Positions 8,815 to 17,773 of a stretch of DNA of 64,000 nt are shown here, one piece after another. A model generated the notes under the pieces. The model did not search any database, was not told where the DNA came from, and saw only the letters and a program-made list of their open reading frames with translations. Source of the DNA: UTCHB3 sp964431385. Its GTDB lineage: Bacteria > Bacteroidota > Ignavibacteria > Ignavibacteriales > Ignavibacteriaceae. The position numbers and the translations under genes are program-made. Positions within the stretch are counted from its first letter, which is position 1, and each line of letters begins with the position of its first letter. The stretch lies in NCBI GenBank assembly GCA_964431385.1, contig CAYSJM010000002.1, positions 1 through 64,000 on the forward strand, given 5' to 3'.

Positions 8815-9632
8815 AAGTATTCGACTATTCTTCTTACAAGTCTGTTAAATTTGTTCTCAACCAACTTGGCAGCAACTGTAACATCATCATGGCTAAGTTT
8901 GTGTGGTGATAGACCAGCCGCATAATTTGTTATGCAGGAGATGCAACTCACCTTTATACCATTTGCAGAAGCCCAATATGCCTCGGCGACTGTTGACATA
9001 CCCACAGCGTGAGCACCAAATTTATCTACCATTCTTATTTCTGCCGGGGTTTCGTATGTTGGTCCTTTATTATACCAGTAGATACCTTCCTTCAGATGCA
9101 CCTTTTCTTCGAGTGCAGACCAAATTATGATGTCGTTAAAATCGGGATCGGGAGTTTTGATAAAGAGATTTTTTTGGTCAGGTGTTGCCAATCTCATCAC
9201 CTCATTGATCTCATTTTTGATGTTGATACCGATAAAAGAAGTGCAAAGCATCAAATCACCCGGTTCGAAAGCATAATCAACACCACCGGCGGCATTTGTT
9301 AGCAATAAGTAGGGGATTCCCAGCCCTTTGGTGATAATTGAAGGGACGATAGTTTCGTAGAGTTGGTATCCTTCATAAAAATGGAACCGACCTTGAAAAA
9401 CGAGGCATTTTTTGCCGTTTATTTCACCGAGTATCAATTTCCCCGAATGACCTTCAACGGTTGATTTTGGATAGTTCGGTAGTGTATCACCATCCCAAAC
9501 CTTAAGAATATCGATAGTTTCGGGGAATTTTCCGAGTCCAGAACCCAAAACTATCGAAAGTTTAATGTCGTCTTTGATATCTTTCTTTAGAGTATCAACA
9601 AGGTCTTTGTAATAAAATTCAAAGTCAAACAT
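8811..9632 (-). CDS. punA: Purine nucleoside phosphorylase (class I, trimeric type)
   Basis: About 273 aa. It performs phosphorolysis of inosine/guanosine to base plus ribose-1-phosphate. Seen: GSGLGKFPE phosphate loop, VFQGRFHFYEGY, LLLTNAAGGV and GPTYETPAEIRM followed by GAHAVGMSTVAEA, all class I PNP motifs. The ATG at 9632 (MFDFEFYYKDL) gives the usual length; a longer reading frame to 9755 runs into the upstream transporter gene and should be ignored. It lies one base after the nucleoside transporter stop, so uptake and phosphorolysis are coupled in one operon. Confidence 0.94.
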   Translation of the reverse strand: MFDFEFYYKDLVDTLKKDIKDDIKLSIVLGSGLGKFPETIDILKVWDGDTLPNYPKSTVEGHSGKLILGEINGKKCLVFQGRFHFYEGYQLYETIVPSIITKGLGIPYLLLTNAAGGVDYAFEPGDLMLCTSFIGINIKNEINEVMRLATPDQKNLFIKTPDPDFNDIIIWSALEEKVHLKEGIYWYNKGPTYETPAEIRMVDKFGAHAVGMSTVAEAYWASANGIKVSCISCITNYAAGLSPHKLSHDDVTVAAKLVENKFNRLVRRIVEYF

Positions 9633-9633
9633 C

Positions 9634-10986
9634 TTAGAAAAAGATTCCTGCGATAGTTGCTGAAAGAAGAGTTGACAGAGTTCCACCGATAACTGCTTTA
9701 AGACCAAGCTGTGCAAGGTCAGCTTTTCTGTGTGGAGCCAAAGCACCAATTCCACCTACCTGAATAGCAATGGAAGAGAAGTTTGCAAATCCACAAAGAG
9801 CATAAGATGACATAAAGATCACCTTCGGATTTATAATTTCTTTAACTTCAACCATTCTCGATAGTTCGAGATATGCAACAAATTCGTTCAATACTGTTTT
9901 GGTACCGAGCAGACTGCCAAAATTCAAAGCATCTTCAAAGGGGATACCGATTGCGAATGCAACGGGCTGGAGTATAAAACCGATCAAAATTTCAAAACTT
10001 AATGGCTTTCCATAATGCTCAACGAGGACAGCACTTAGTCCCGTGACATCACCAACCCAGCCTAACATACCGTTAAAAAGGGCAATCAAGCAGATGAATG
10101 CGATTAACATTCCACCAACATTTATTGCTAACTGGAGTCCGTCAATTGCTCCATTCGAAGCCGCTTCAATTACATTTGAGCCATTTTTTTCAACACTCAG
10201 TTTAACCTGACCGCGTGTTGCAGGCTCATCAACTTCGGGGAAGATAATTTTTGAGATTAATAATGCAGCAGGTGCAGCAAGAACAGATGCACTCAAAAGT
10301 TGTTTTGCAAAGAGAAGTTGTCCCTCACTAATTGTGATCCCCTTAGCGGCAGCATACGATTGTCCCAGCATCTGAATATAAGCTGCCATTACACCACCGG
10401 CAATTGTAGCCATACCTCCTGTCATAACTGTAAGCATTTCACTTTTGGTCATCTTATCGAGATATGGTTTCACAATCAGCGGAGCTTCAGTTTGTCCAAC
10501 AAAGATATTTGCAGTACAAGAGAGTGATTCAGCACCGGAAGTACCCATAATCTTAGCCATCACCCATGCCATTGCCTGTACAATCTTTTGCATTATACCA
10601 AGATAGTAGAGGATAGCCATAAGTGCGGCAAAGAAAATTATAGTGGGAAGCACTTGGAATGCAAAGAAAAAGCCGAGGCTGCCTTGCTGTCCGGGGCTTA
10701 GAGCAAGATTCCCAAACACAAAAGAAGCGCCTTTTTCTGAATATTGAAGCACAATAACAAAGAAGGAGCTAACCCATCCAAAAAAATCTTTCACCCAACC
10801 GAGTGGAGCGAAGAATTCTGCCATGTCATCTCCCTTAATGAGGAAGATTGCAAGTACAAACTGAATTGAAAGTCCACCGGAGACCAATCTCCAGTTTATG
10901 TGCTTTTTGTTATTCGACAGAAGAAACGCTATGCCAAGGAGAACCCCTATGCCAAGAAATCCACGAAGTATAGAAACTATATCCAT
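9634..10986 (-). CDS. nupC: Concentrative nucleoside transporter, NupC/CNT family
   Basis: A 450-aa membrane protein with about ten hydrophobic segments. It has the CNT signatures GLQLAINVGGMLIAFI and GFANFSSIAIQVGGIG, and a FVGQTEAPLIVKPYL segment that lines the nucleoside/Na+ site. It imports nucleosides with a cation gradient. The gene is upstream of and nearly touching the purine nucleoside phosphorylase. It begins 22 bases after the glycosyltransferase stop, on the same strand. Confidence 0.95.
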   Translation of the reverse strand: MDIVSILRGFLGIGVLLGIAFLLSNNKKHINWRLVSGGLSIQFVLAIFLIKGDDMAEFFAPLGWVKDFFGWVSSFFVIVLQYSEKGASFVFGNLALSPGQQGSLGFFFAFQVLPTIIFFAALMAILYYLGIMQKIVQAMAWVMAKIMGTSGAESLSCTANIFVGQTEAPLIVKPYLDKMTKSEMLTVMTGGMATIAGGVMAAYIQMLGQSYAAAKGITISEGQLLFAKQLLSASVLAAPAALLISKIIFPEVDEPATRGQVKLSVEKNGSNVIEAASNGAIDGLQLAINVGGMLIAFICLIALFNGMLGWVGDVTGLSAVLVEHYGKPLSFEILIGFILQPVAFAIGIPFEDALNFGSLLGTKTVLNEFVAYLELSRMVEVKEIINPKVIFMSSYALCGFANFSSIAIQVGGIGALAPHRKADLAQLGLKAVIGGTLSTLLSATIAGIFF

Positions 10987-11008
10987 TTTTGATACCTAAA
11001 TAATAAAA

Positions 11009-12097
11009 TTATTTCCAATTAAATTTAGTAAAACGAGATGCAAAATAGTTAATAATCAAGAAAATTTCATAAAAAATTTGATAGAAAATGATCTCGAATA
11101 GAGAAAAGTTGTATTTAAATTTCTTTTGTAGTATGGAGACCACAATTGTATCAAGTGTAATTTTAATAAAAAATGTGTACGACACCTCAGGGAACCAGGG
11201 GAGTAGCAAGATTGAAGATTGTGCATAAAGGTTTGGCAAATGCCAAAACACAAGGATCCATTTAGAGAATTTTGAATAAAATTTTGATGCTGCTGCGTGT
11301 CTGGCTTTCTGGCGAAGATAGTCTTTGGTTAAGTAATTTGTTTTTGAGACCACAGCCACATTTTCTGAGAGACAGAGATTTACAATATATCCCTTCTCAA
11401 GAAAATTTTTTAACAGGAGGTCATCATCACCACCGAGTGATTTTTTTGTTGACTCGTATCCCCCCTGGGTTTGAAAAACATTTTTCCTGAAACCCATATT
11501 TCTTGCAGTTGCAGAAACGGGGTGACCCCATCCAAAAGTCGAAGAAATTAATAAAAATGAGCGAAGATTTTCGAAACATGAGAGCCCATTAAAAAAGCCT
11601 GAATCTTTCTGAAGTGGGGCGATTCCGATCAGGAATTGAGTTTCTTTGGTGAAATAGCAGTCAAGTTCTTTTAACCAGTTTTGTGGAACCACACAATCCG
11701 CATCGGTGATTAAGATTCTTTCAAATTTTGAGTGGTTAATCCCTTTTTCAAGTGCGTTTCGTTTCCCGGGTAGATCATCAGTGGAATGTGCGAATAGCGT
11801 TAAATTGGATAGGTGAGTGAGATAAGATTTGACTATTTCACGAGTTTTATCTGAGGACCCATCATCACTGATTATTATCTCAAATTTTTCTTTCGGGTAC
11901 TCGAGCAACGATAATGATTCCAAAAGTTTCCCGATATTTTGTTCTTCATTTCTTGCCGCTACAACTATGGAAAAATCTTCATGAGGGGTATCGTCACCAT
12001 TTTTTGCGATCATTTTTTTCCCCCTCAAAAGTCCAAGAATAAAAAGGAAGTAAGAGATTACAAAAAATATTAGTATGATGAAGTAGAAAATTTGCAA
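11009..12097 (-). CDS. Membrane-associated family 2 glycosyltransferase
   Basis: A GT2-type enzyme: N-terminal membrane segment, then FSIVVAARNEEQNIGKLL, the nucleotide-sugar DDGSSDKT loop, a DAD metal motif in LITDADCVV, and C-terminal hydrophobic segments. The processive QxxRW motif is not clear (RQKARHAAA occupies that place), so a non-processive transferase is likelier. Start is uncertain: the frame is open to a GTG at 12154, but that lies inside the terminator hairpin of the upstream porin gene. A TTG at 12097, immediately before the membrane segment, is my choice. Substrate unknown; an envelope polysaccharide or lipid acceptor is probable. Confidence 0.85.
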   Translation of the reverse strand: MQIFYFIILIFFVISYFLFILGLLRGKKMIAKNGDDTPHEDFSIVVAARNEEQNIGKLLESLSLLEYPKEKFEIIISDDGSSDKTREIVKSYLTHLSNLTLFAHSTDDLPGKRNALEKGINHSKFERILITDADCVVPQNWLKELDCYFTKETQFLIGIAPLQKDSGFFNGLSCFENLRSFLLISSTFGWGHPVSATARNMGFRKNVFQTQGGYESTKKSLGGDDDLLLKNFLEKGYIVNLCLSENVAVVSKTNYLTKDYLRQKARHAAASKFYSKFSKWILVFWHLPNLYAQSSILLLPWFPEVSYTFFIKITLDTIVVSILQKKFKYNFSLFEIIFYQIFYEIFLIINYFASRFTKFNWK

Positions 12098-12141
12098 GAC
12101 AGCCAGTAAAATTGTGGAGAAACAAAACAGAGAAAAGGAAA

Positions 12142-12168
12142 GAGGCTGTTGCACATGGCAACAGCCTC
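12142..12168 (-). terminator. Rho-independent terminator after the porin gene
   Basis: A perfect 11-bp stem (GAGGCTGTTGC paired with GCAACAGCCTC) with a 5-nt loop. On the minus strand it is followed by a T-rich tail, and it lies 14 bases past the porin stop. The same stem core (GAGGCTG/CAGCCTC) occurs in the terminator after citrate synthase. Confidence 0.85.
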
Positions 12169-12181
12169 AAAAAAAACAAAA

Positions 12182-13387
12182 TTATTTCATATTAAGATGA
12201 AAACCGGCATAAAACCAAAATGCGGTATCCTGACCTTTTTTCTCTTTGAAGATATCACCTGGAAGAAAAGTTGCTGCACCAAAATTGAAATTTAAATACT
12301 CATTGTACTTTGCCATAAATGACAAGTCAAATTCAGTACCAAAGGCATTACTTTCACTTCCGGAAGCAAGTTTGTAAGGTTGAGCTGAACCGAAAAGATG
12401 TCCTGTAAACTTACCGGCAAGCCATTCAGCAAGTGCCATTTTATAATATCCATAGATATCAGTTACACCGAGGTTGTAAGTTGAAGCTGGAACAACTTTA
12501 AAGTAGTCCATATCACCAAGAAAAGCATGTTTTGTAGCGTAGGAATTATCAAAAACTTCATATTTATTATCGGAAGCATCCTTATCACCGGAGTAGTAGG
12601 CGAACCCTGCACCGAGAGCTGCTCTAGACTGTACCTGGAATCCATATTCAAGATTTATTGCAGCAACAAATGCGGAGATATCCATCTGTTTATTTGATTT
12701 AATGTTACCGGTCTGATATGCAAAATCAATGTCATGTGACAGTGGACCAAACGAACCCATTAAGTTTACTCCAAGAGTTAGTCTTGCAAGATTTTCCACA
12801 GGTACTCTTCTGTCGAACATCACAAAAGGATTCAATTTCAGATTGTCCAACAGTCTAAATTCTGAAAATACTCCAAACAAATTTTGGTCGAGACTGTCAC
12901 CAACCAATTGTTTATCTGCCACTCTGAATGCGAATGCATTAATCAGGTAACCTTTACCTGCATATTTAACAGTGGCACCGTCAAAAGTGATAGGAGTGTT
13001 CCCCCAATCAGATTGACCAATCATTCTTGCGTTATTGTATTTTGCTTCTTGTCTTCCAAGCAAAAACTCCCAGTTGCCCTTCTTTATTTTGAGGTAACCT
13101 TCGTTAAGATCAAGATTTGCTGAGTTGGATTGAACTGATGCCTCTTGTCCAAAAACTCTTGCATCAATTATTCTGAATACAAATTCAAGATCATCATTGT
13201 TGCTGATGTTTACACCGAGGCGTGCTCTGTTGTTAATGTAGTTATGAACACCTGTATTTGAATTAAAATCGAGTTCATCAATTTCAAGTCGGGTCCTTAA
13301 TTCGCCATTAAACTTTACATTTAGTTGTGCAAATAGTGATGGCGTAATGAGTAAAAGTGCAATAATGAAAAAAGAATATTTTTTCAT
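12182..13387 (-). CDS. Outer-membrane porin-like beta-barrel (alginate-export type)
   Basis: 401 aa with a signal peptide ending LFA, then Q at +1. The mature part starts LNVKFNGELRTRLEIDE and contains INNRARLGVNI, LGRQEAKYNNARMIGQSDW and DGATVKYAGKGYLINAFAF. This arrangement is shared by porin/alginate-export-type barrels that begin with an RTR strand and a GRQ motif. Beta-strand alternation continues to the end (FYAGFHLNMK). It probably forms a diffusion channel; the solute cannot be read from sequence. It is monocistronic, closed by the hairpin at 12142-12168. Confidence 0.8.
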   Translation of the reverse strand: MKKYSFFIIALLLITPSLFAQLNVKFNGELRTRLEIDELDFNSNTGVHNYINNRARLGVNISNNDDLEFVFRIIDARVFGQEASVQSNSANLDLNEGYLKIKKGNWEFLLGRQEAKYNNARMIGQSDWGNTPITFDGATVKYAGKGYLINAFAFRVADKQLVGDSLDQNLFGVFSEFRLLDNLKLNPFVMFDRRVPVENLARLTLGVNLMGSFGPLSHDIDFAYQTGNIKSNKQMDISAFVAAINLEYGFQVQSRAALGAGFAYYSGDKDASDNKYEVFDNSYATKHAFLGDMDYFKVVPASTYNLGVTDIYGYYKMALAEWLAGKFTGHLFGSAQPYKLASGSESNAFGTEFDLSFMAKYNEYLNFNFGAATFLPGDIFKEKKGQDTAFWFYAGFHLNMK

Positions 13388-13459
13388 GATAATCCTTCTT
13401 TATAAGTGGAATAAAAAGTCTGATTCAAATCTAATTATTTTTACCTTAAAAATAAAAAA

Positions 13460-14344
13460 TCAGGTGAGAGAATCCCAATTTTTTCCAACTTCATCAAATC
13501 TGGATGAGATTTTAGTGATCAAGTCCTCGGGTAACTTACCTTTTTGAGCAAGTTTGACATTTGCTTTTAAGTGACTTAAATCATTAGTACCAATGAGAAT
13601 CGAATCAACGCCATAAGTAAAAGCTGAAAATCTGATCATCACTTCTTCAAGAGGCATACCATACTCGATGTTCATTTCATAGATTCGTCTTTTGTATTCT
13701 GCTACAGAGGGGTCGGAAAGATCTGCGTTTTCTTTCCATGCAAAATTTGCAAGAGGTCGTTTTGCGATAACGCCCATATATTTTTGCTTCGCAGCATGTA
13801 GGAAGTGGTTCTTCGTTTTTTGATCACAAACATTGATAGAAGATTGTAAGGCTGCGAAAGAATCGCTGTAAACTGCAAATTCAAGGGCATCGTTATCGCC
13901 GGAGTAAGCAGGAACTCTTACTTTGCCTTCTTGAACAATTCTTGTGAGGGCTTCGGTTACTTCACCTTTTTCGAGAATATCTTTATTGCAGGAGTGAAGA
14001 TGAACGATATCAATGTAATCGGTTTGCAGCACCCTGAGAGCTTTTTCTACACCTTTAATAATGCAGTCGTATGTCCAGTCTTGAGTACCTTCAACATCAT
14101 AACCAATTTTTGTGGAAATAATGATTTCCGATCTTCTCGCACCAAGAAATTTTCCAAGTCGGTGTTCTGCTTCGCCGTAGCTTCTTGCTGTATCAAAAAG
14201 ATTAATACCCATATCAAGAGCTGAATTTAAAAGTTTTTCAACTTTTTTATCGGTAATATCTTTTCCGCCAATTCTGCCTGTCCCAAATCCAATGGGAGAG
14301 ACTTTAATTCCGGTAAACCCAAAATCTCGCAATTCAAAACTCAT
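13460..14344 (-). CDS. Aldo/keto reductase
   Basis: About 294 aa, an NAD(P)H-dependent (beta/alpha)8 oxidoreductase. The catalytic tetrad is visible: Asp and Tyr in LFDTARSYGEAEHRLGK, Lys in IIISTKIGYD, and His in DIVHLHSCN. The start ATG at 14344 has a GGAG about 9 bases upstream; the longer frame to 14380 has no support. C-terminal SILIGTNDLSHLKANV is the NADP-binding tail of the general AKR group. Physiological substrate unknown. Confidence 0.9.
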   Translation of the reverse strand: MSFELRDFGFTGIKVSPIGFGTGRIGGKDITDKKVEKLLNSALDMGINLFDTARSYGEAEHRLGKFLGARRSEIIISTKIGYDVEGTQDWTYDCIIKGVEKALRVLQTDYIDIVHLHSCNKDILEKGEVTEALTRIVQEGKVRVPAYSGDNDALEFAVYSDSFAALQSSINVCDQKTKNHFLHAAKQKYMGVIAKRPLANFAWKENADLSDPSVAEYKRRIYEMNIEYGMPLEEVMIRFSAFTYGVDSILIGTNDLSHLKANVKLAQKGKLPEDLITKISSRFDEVGKNWDSLT

Positions 14345-14664
14345 TAATTGATCTCCAAAATAATAATGATTTAAAGACAAAATGTAAGAAAAAGAAAATT
14401 TGGAATGGGCAGTCGGAGGGGTTTAAAATAAAAAACGGGCTTTTTATAGCCCGTCGGGATCTTTTGCACTATTAAAATCGATTAAATGGTGTTAAAAATG
14501 TACTAAAATCTTATTAAACACGATTCAAAAATACGGCAGGGAAGAAAGGTCTGATAACAGATATCCGCCAATATTTAACAAAATTCGGACATGTGAAAAA
14601 AATGTCTGAATAATTGTTCATTCCAAGCTGCAAAACTTCCGAAAAATGCCTAAAAACAGTTAAA
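14345..14664 (-). other. 320-base gap: terminator plus leader of the aldo/keto reductase gene
   Basis: This is the only stretch over 300 bases without a gene. Reading on the minus strand it holds about 210 bases of AT-rich 3' sequence after the hybrid regulator, the hairpin terminator at 14435-14454, and about 90 bases leading to the reductase start. A 91-codon frame overlaps this gap but is a shadow without family character. I see no RNA gene. Confidence 0.6.
14430..14454 (-). terminator. Rho-independent terminator downstream of the hybrid regulator
   Basis: On the minus strand ACGGGCT pairs with AGCCCGT around a 6-nt ATAAAA loop and is followed by six Ts. It is the nearest terminator after the regulator that stops at 14665. 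It also insulates the aldo/keto reductase promoter. Confidence 0.85.
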
Positions 14665-16233
14665 TCAACCTTCAAAATCAGTTGAATCAGAGGGAGATTC
14701 ACCAAATTCTTCCTTATAGCACTTGGCAAAATAGGAGAGATTATTAAATCCTGTTGAATAAGCTGCTTCACTGATTGAAAATTTTTCATTCACAATTAAC
14801 CCCCTTGCTTTTTCAAGTCTGTAAGTTCGTATGAGGTTATTTGGTGATTTTCCGGTTACTGCACGAATCTTTCTTTGTAACTGTCTTGGACTCATCCCAA
14901 TCAAGTCACTCAAATTTTCAACACCAAAATCTTCATCGGCAAAGTTCTCGTTGAGGATGTTATTTATTTTGAGGATGAATTTATCCTGATACAGAGGTGG
15001 AGTGATGTTTTCCGACACAACTTCGCTCACCATCGATTTCCTGAGCTTTTCCCTGTTTTCGAGAAGTGTGGAAACTCTGACTCTCAACTCTTTAAGAGAG
15101 ACCGGTTTTATAAGTATTTCGTCAGCACCCGATTCAATGGCTCTAATTTTGTTCACTTCGTATGTATCAGCAGTTAAAAGGACAACCGGGATGTGGGATG
15201 TTTTTTCGTTATTTTTTATAATTCTGGTCAGGTCTATTCCGTTTACACCCGGCATGTGAATATCCGATAGAATAAGATCAGGTATAAAGGAAATTGCTTT
15301 TCTCATCCCCTCAAAACCATTCGCAGCTTCAATAATTTTAAATTCTCTTTGAAAAGTCTTTTTTAAAAGTCTTCCAACTTCATGGTTGTCTTCGATTATT
15401 AGAATAATTTGCGATTCACTTTCACCGGGATTGTTGTCATCCGAAGGTTCTTCAGGGGCCCCAAATTCTTCTGCGAGTTGAAAAGTATTCCACAGATTAA
15501 ATTCCTCAAGAAAGTCATCTTCTACATCATTATTGCTAAGCGGAGGGAGTGGAAGCGAGATGACAAGTCTTTCTTGCACCCTGGAAATCGATAATCTGAT
15601 TCCATAAGTCAAACAAATCGTGTTAAGGAGGACAGCATCAATCAAGTTTGAAGGTTTCGAAAAAATACTTTCCAAAATCCCCTCAGAGTCAGGGTCTTCA
15701 GAATACTTAAAATTTGGAGAAAAGCTTATTTGAATAGTAAAATTTTTAGCTTCATCTCGTTGAGCAATAACATTCACGATATCCGAGGGATTGGAAACCC
15801 TAAGCACCATCGAAATAAGATGTCCTGCAATTCTATCCATCATAAGAGGTGAGCATTTTGTGATATAACTCGCTCTGTCACTCAAGAAAACAATATCGAT
15901 ATTCCTTTGGGAGGCAAGTCCCTTAAGATTCTCTGTGATGATATTTAAAATTTTTATCAAATCAACATTCTTTTCGACAAATTCAGGAAATGCCATTGTA
16001 CTTAGAGAGTCGATCTGGGCTGCCAAATTTTCGAGATTTGTAAGCGAATTTTTGATAGTGTGCAACGAGTCAGAAGTGTTGCGGGACTGATTAGACTCTA
16101 AAATAATATCTAAATTTCCGAGAGAAATCGTTATATTGCTCCTCAAATTTGAGGCAATTGAAGAGAAGAGATTCTGTTTTAGATTCTTGCGGTAAGTGTC
16201 ATAAAACGGTGCTATCGGCTTTTTATTGCTCAT
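14665..16233 (-). CDS. Hybrid response regulator: degenerate kinase half, receiver and AraC-type HTH
   Basis: 522 aa with three parts. Residues 15-230 align with the DHp/ATPase part of hybrid two-component regulators, but the H-box reads FSSIASNLRS where FxxISHELRT is expected, so His is Ser28 and Glu is Asn29. The N-box Asn and the DxGxG loop are also missing. Residues 277-390 are a receiver (IILIIEDN, phospho-acceptor D324 in LILSDIHMPG, VLLTA, KPVS). Residues about 420-520 are an AraC helix-turn-helix pair (IGMSPRQLQRKI and SISEAAYSTGFNNLSYFAKCYKE). There is no sensor domain or membrane segment. It is probably a cytoplasmic transcription factor phosphorylated by a separate kinase. Confidence 0.88.
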   Translation of the reverse strand: MSNKKPIAPFYDTYRKNLKQNLFSSIASNLRSNITISLGNLDIILESNQSRNTSDSLHTIKNSLTNLENLAAQIDSLSTMAFPEFVEKNVDLIKILNIITENLKGLASQRNIDIVFLSDRASYITKCSPLMMDRIAGHLISMVLRVSNPSDIVNVIAQRDEAKNFTIQISFSPNFKYSEDPDSEGILESIFSKPSNLIDAVLLNTICLTYGIRLSISRVQERLVISLPLPPLSNNDVEDDFLEEFNLWNTFQLAEEFGAPEEPSDDNNPGESESQIILIIEDNHEVGRLLKKTFQREFKIIEAANGFEGMRKAISFIPDLILSDIHMPGVNGIDLTRIIKNNEKTSHIPVVLLTADTYEVNKIRAIESGADEILIKPVSLKELRVRVSTLLENREKLRKSMVSEVVSENITPPLYQDKFILKINNILNENFADEDFGVENLSDLIGMSPRQLQRKIRAVTGKSPNNLIRTYRLEKARGLIVNEKFSISEAAYSTGFNNLSYFAKCYKEEFGESPSDSTDFEG

Positions 16234-16316
16234 CTACTTTAGACTGAAACTTTCAGGTAATTTATTATAACGGTTGTAAATATAAAGAATCGAATCCTTA
16301 AATTTTAAATGAATAT

Positions 16317-17765
16317 ATGATAGAAGATAAAATTTTTATTCTCTCAATACTTGTAGTCCTTTCGATCCTTGTCACAAGATTAACCAGAAATTATGGGGTG
16401 CCAACACTTTTACTTTTTTTAGGCCTTGGGATGCTATCAGGTTCAGATGGACCCGGTGGAATTGATTTTAATGATACTGCATTAGCACAATCAATCGGCA
16501 CCATCGCACTCGTATTTATTCTGTTCTCAGGTGGTTTGGAAACAAGCATGGAATCGGTGCGGGACGGGATAAAATCATCGTTATCATTGGCAACTCTTGG
16601 GGTTGTTATAACAGCGGTTTTGTCGGGAGCGTTTTTATATTTTGTAGCGGGTTATTCCGCGGGATTTTCATTTTTCATCGGTGCAGTAATTTCTTCAACA
16701 GACGCACCCGCAATATTTTCTGTTCTCAGAGCCAAAGACCTGAATCTTTCCGGGGATCTTAAATCTGTTTTGGAGCTCGAAAGTGGCAGTAACGATCCGA
16801 TGGCTATCTTTCTGACCATGTTGATGATTTCCGTTCTCACCGTGCCCGACCAATCAGTCACAGATTACCTGTTATTTTTTGTAATGCAGTTTGGTATCGG
16901 ATCGATATTGGGATACGCCGGTGGGAAAATAACAGCAGCGATGATGAACAAACTCGATTTTATTTCACCCGGCTTTTATCCGGTCTTTGTATTATCGGCT
17001 GCACTGATGATTTACAGTGGAACAGTCCTGGTTGCCGGCAGTGGATTTTTGGCTGTTTACATCGCAGGAATTGTAGCTAATGGACATGAATTCCAACACA
17101 AAACGAATGTTCTGCGTTTTTTTGAGGGGCTCGCCTGGTTAAGCCAAATTGGTATGTTTCTCACCTTGGGGTTACTTATTTACCCGTCGCAACTACCCGA
17201 AGTTGCCTTAATTGGGAGTTTATTTGCACTTTTCCTCATGTTTGTAGCAAGACCGATAGCAGTATTCCTCTCTTTATTATTCAGTTCGTTTAATCTTAGG
17301 GAGAAGTCATTTATTGTCTGGGGTGGTTTGAGAGGTGCGGTTCCCATAATTTTGGCGACATTTGCACTAACTTCTAATCTTCCGGACGGTCAGATGCTTC
17401 TGCATCTGGTATTTTTTGTTGTTATCTTTTCAGCTTTGGGGCAGGGGTGGTCGATCCCTGCAATCGCAAGTTTATTAAAGGTTAAAAACGAAAAAAACTT
17501 GAGTAAAAAAGTACTGATGGACCTCGAAACTGGAAGGGATGACAACAAAACACTTTTTGATCTATTTGTTCAGCCGGGTTCTTCCGCCTGCGGAAATAAA
17601 ATAGTAGAACTTGGGTTACCTGCAGGTGTACTGATTGTGCTAATAGAAAGGAAGGGGAAATATGTAATCCCCTCGGGAAGCACAATAATCGAAGAAGATG
17701 ATCTGGTTATATTGCTGGTCGATAAAACAGATATAGAAATGGTCGCAGCTTACTTCAAATCATGA
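16317..17765 (+). CDS. K+(Na+)/H+ antiporter with TrkA-C domain (NhaP2/CvrA type)
   Basis: 482 aa. Residues 1-390 hold about 12 membrane segments of the CPA family, with SSTDAPAIFSVL and the ion-binding ELESGSNDPMAIFL, plus WGGLRGAVPIILATFA. Residues about 400-482 form a cytoplasmic RCK_C/TrkA_C domain (GNKIVELGLPAGVLIVLIER) used for ligand gating. The order matches NhaP2/CvrA-type potassium/proton antiporters. It is divergent from the hybrid regulator and tail to tail with the PHP protein. Confidence 0.9.
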   Translation: MIEDKIFILSILVVLSILVTRLTRNYGVPTLLLFLGLGMLSGSDGPGGIDFNDTALAQSIGTIALVFILFSGGLETSMESVRDGIKSSLSLATLGVVITAVLSGAFLYFVAGYSAGFSFFIGAVISSTDAPAIFSVLRAKDLNLSGDLKSVLELESGSNDPMAIFLTMLMISVLTVPDQSVTDYLLFFVMQFGIGSILGYAGGKITAAMMNKLDFISPGFYPVFVLSAALMIYSGTVLVAGSGFLAVYIAGIVANGHEFQHKTNVLRFFEGLAWLSQIGMFLTLGLLIYPSQLPEVALIGSLFALFLMFVARPIAVFLSLLFSSFNLREKSFIVWGGLRGAVPIILATFALTSNLPDGQMLLHLVFFVVIFSALGQGWSIPAIASLLKVKNEKNLSKKVLMDLETGRDDNKTLFDLFVQPGSSACGNKIVELGLPAGVLIVLIERKGKYVIPSGSTIIEEDDLVILLVDKTDIEMVAAYFKS

Positions 17766-17773
17766 AGTGATGA

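Noticed and set aside
9632..9755. Extended N-terminus of the purine nucleoside phosphorylase
   Set aside because: It would overlap over 120 bases of the transporter gene, and family members start at the MFDFEFY methionine.
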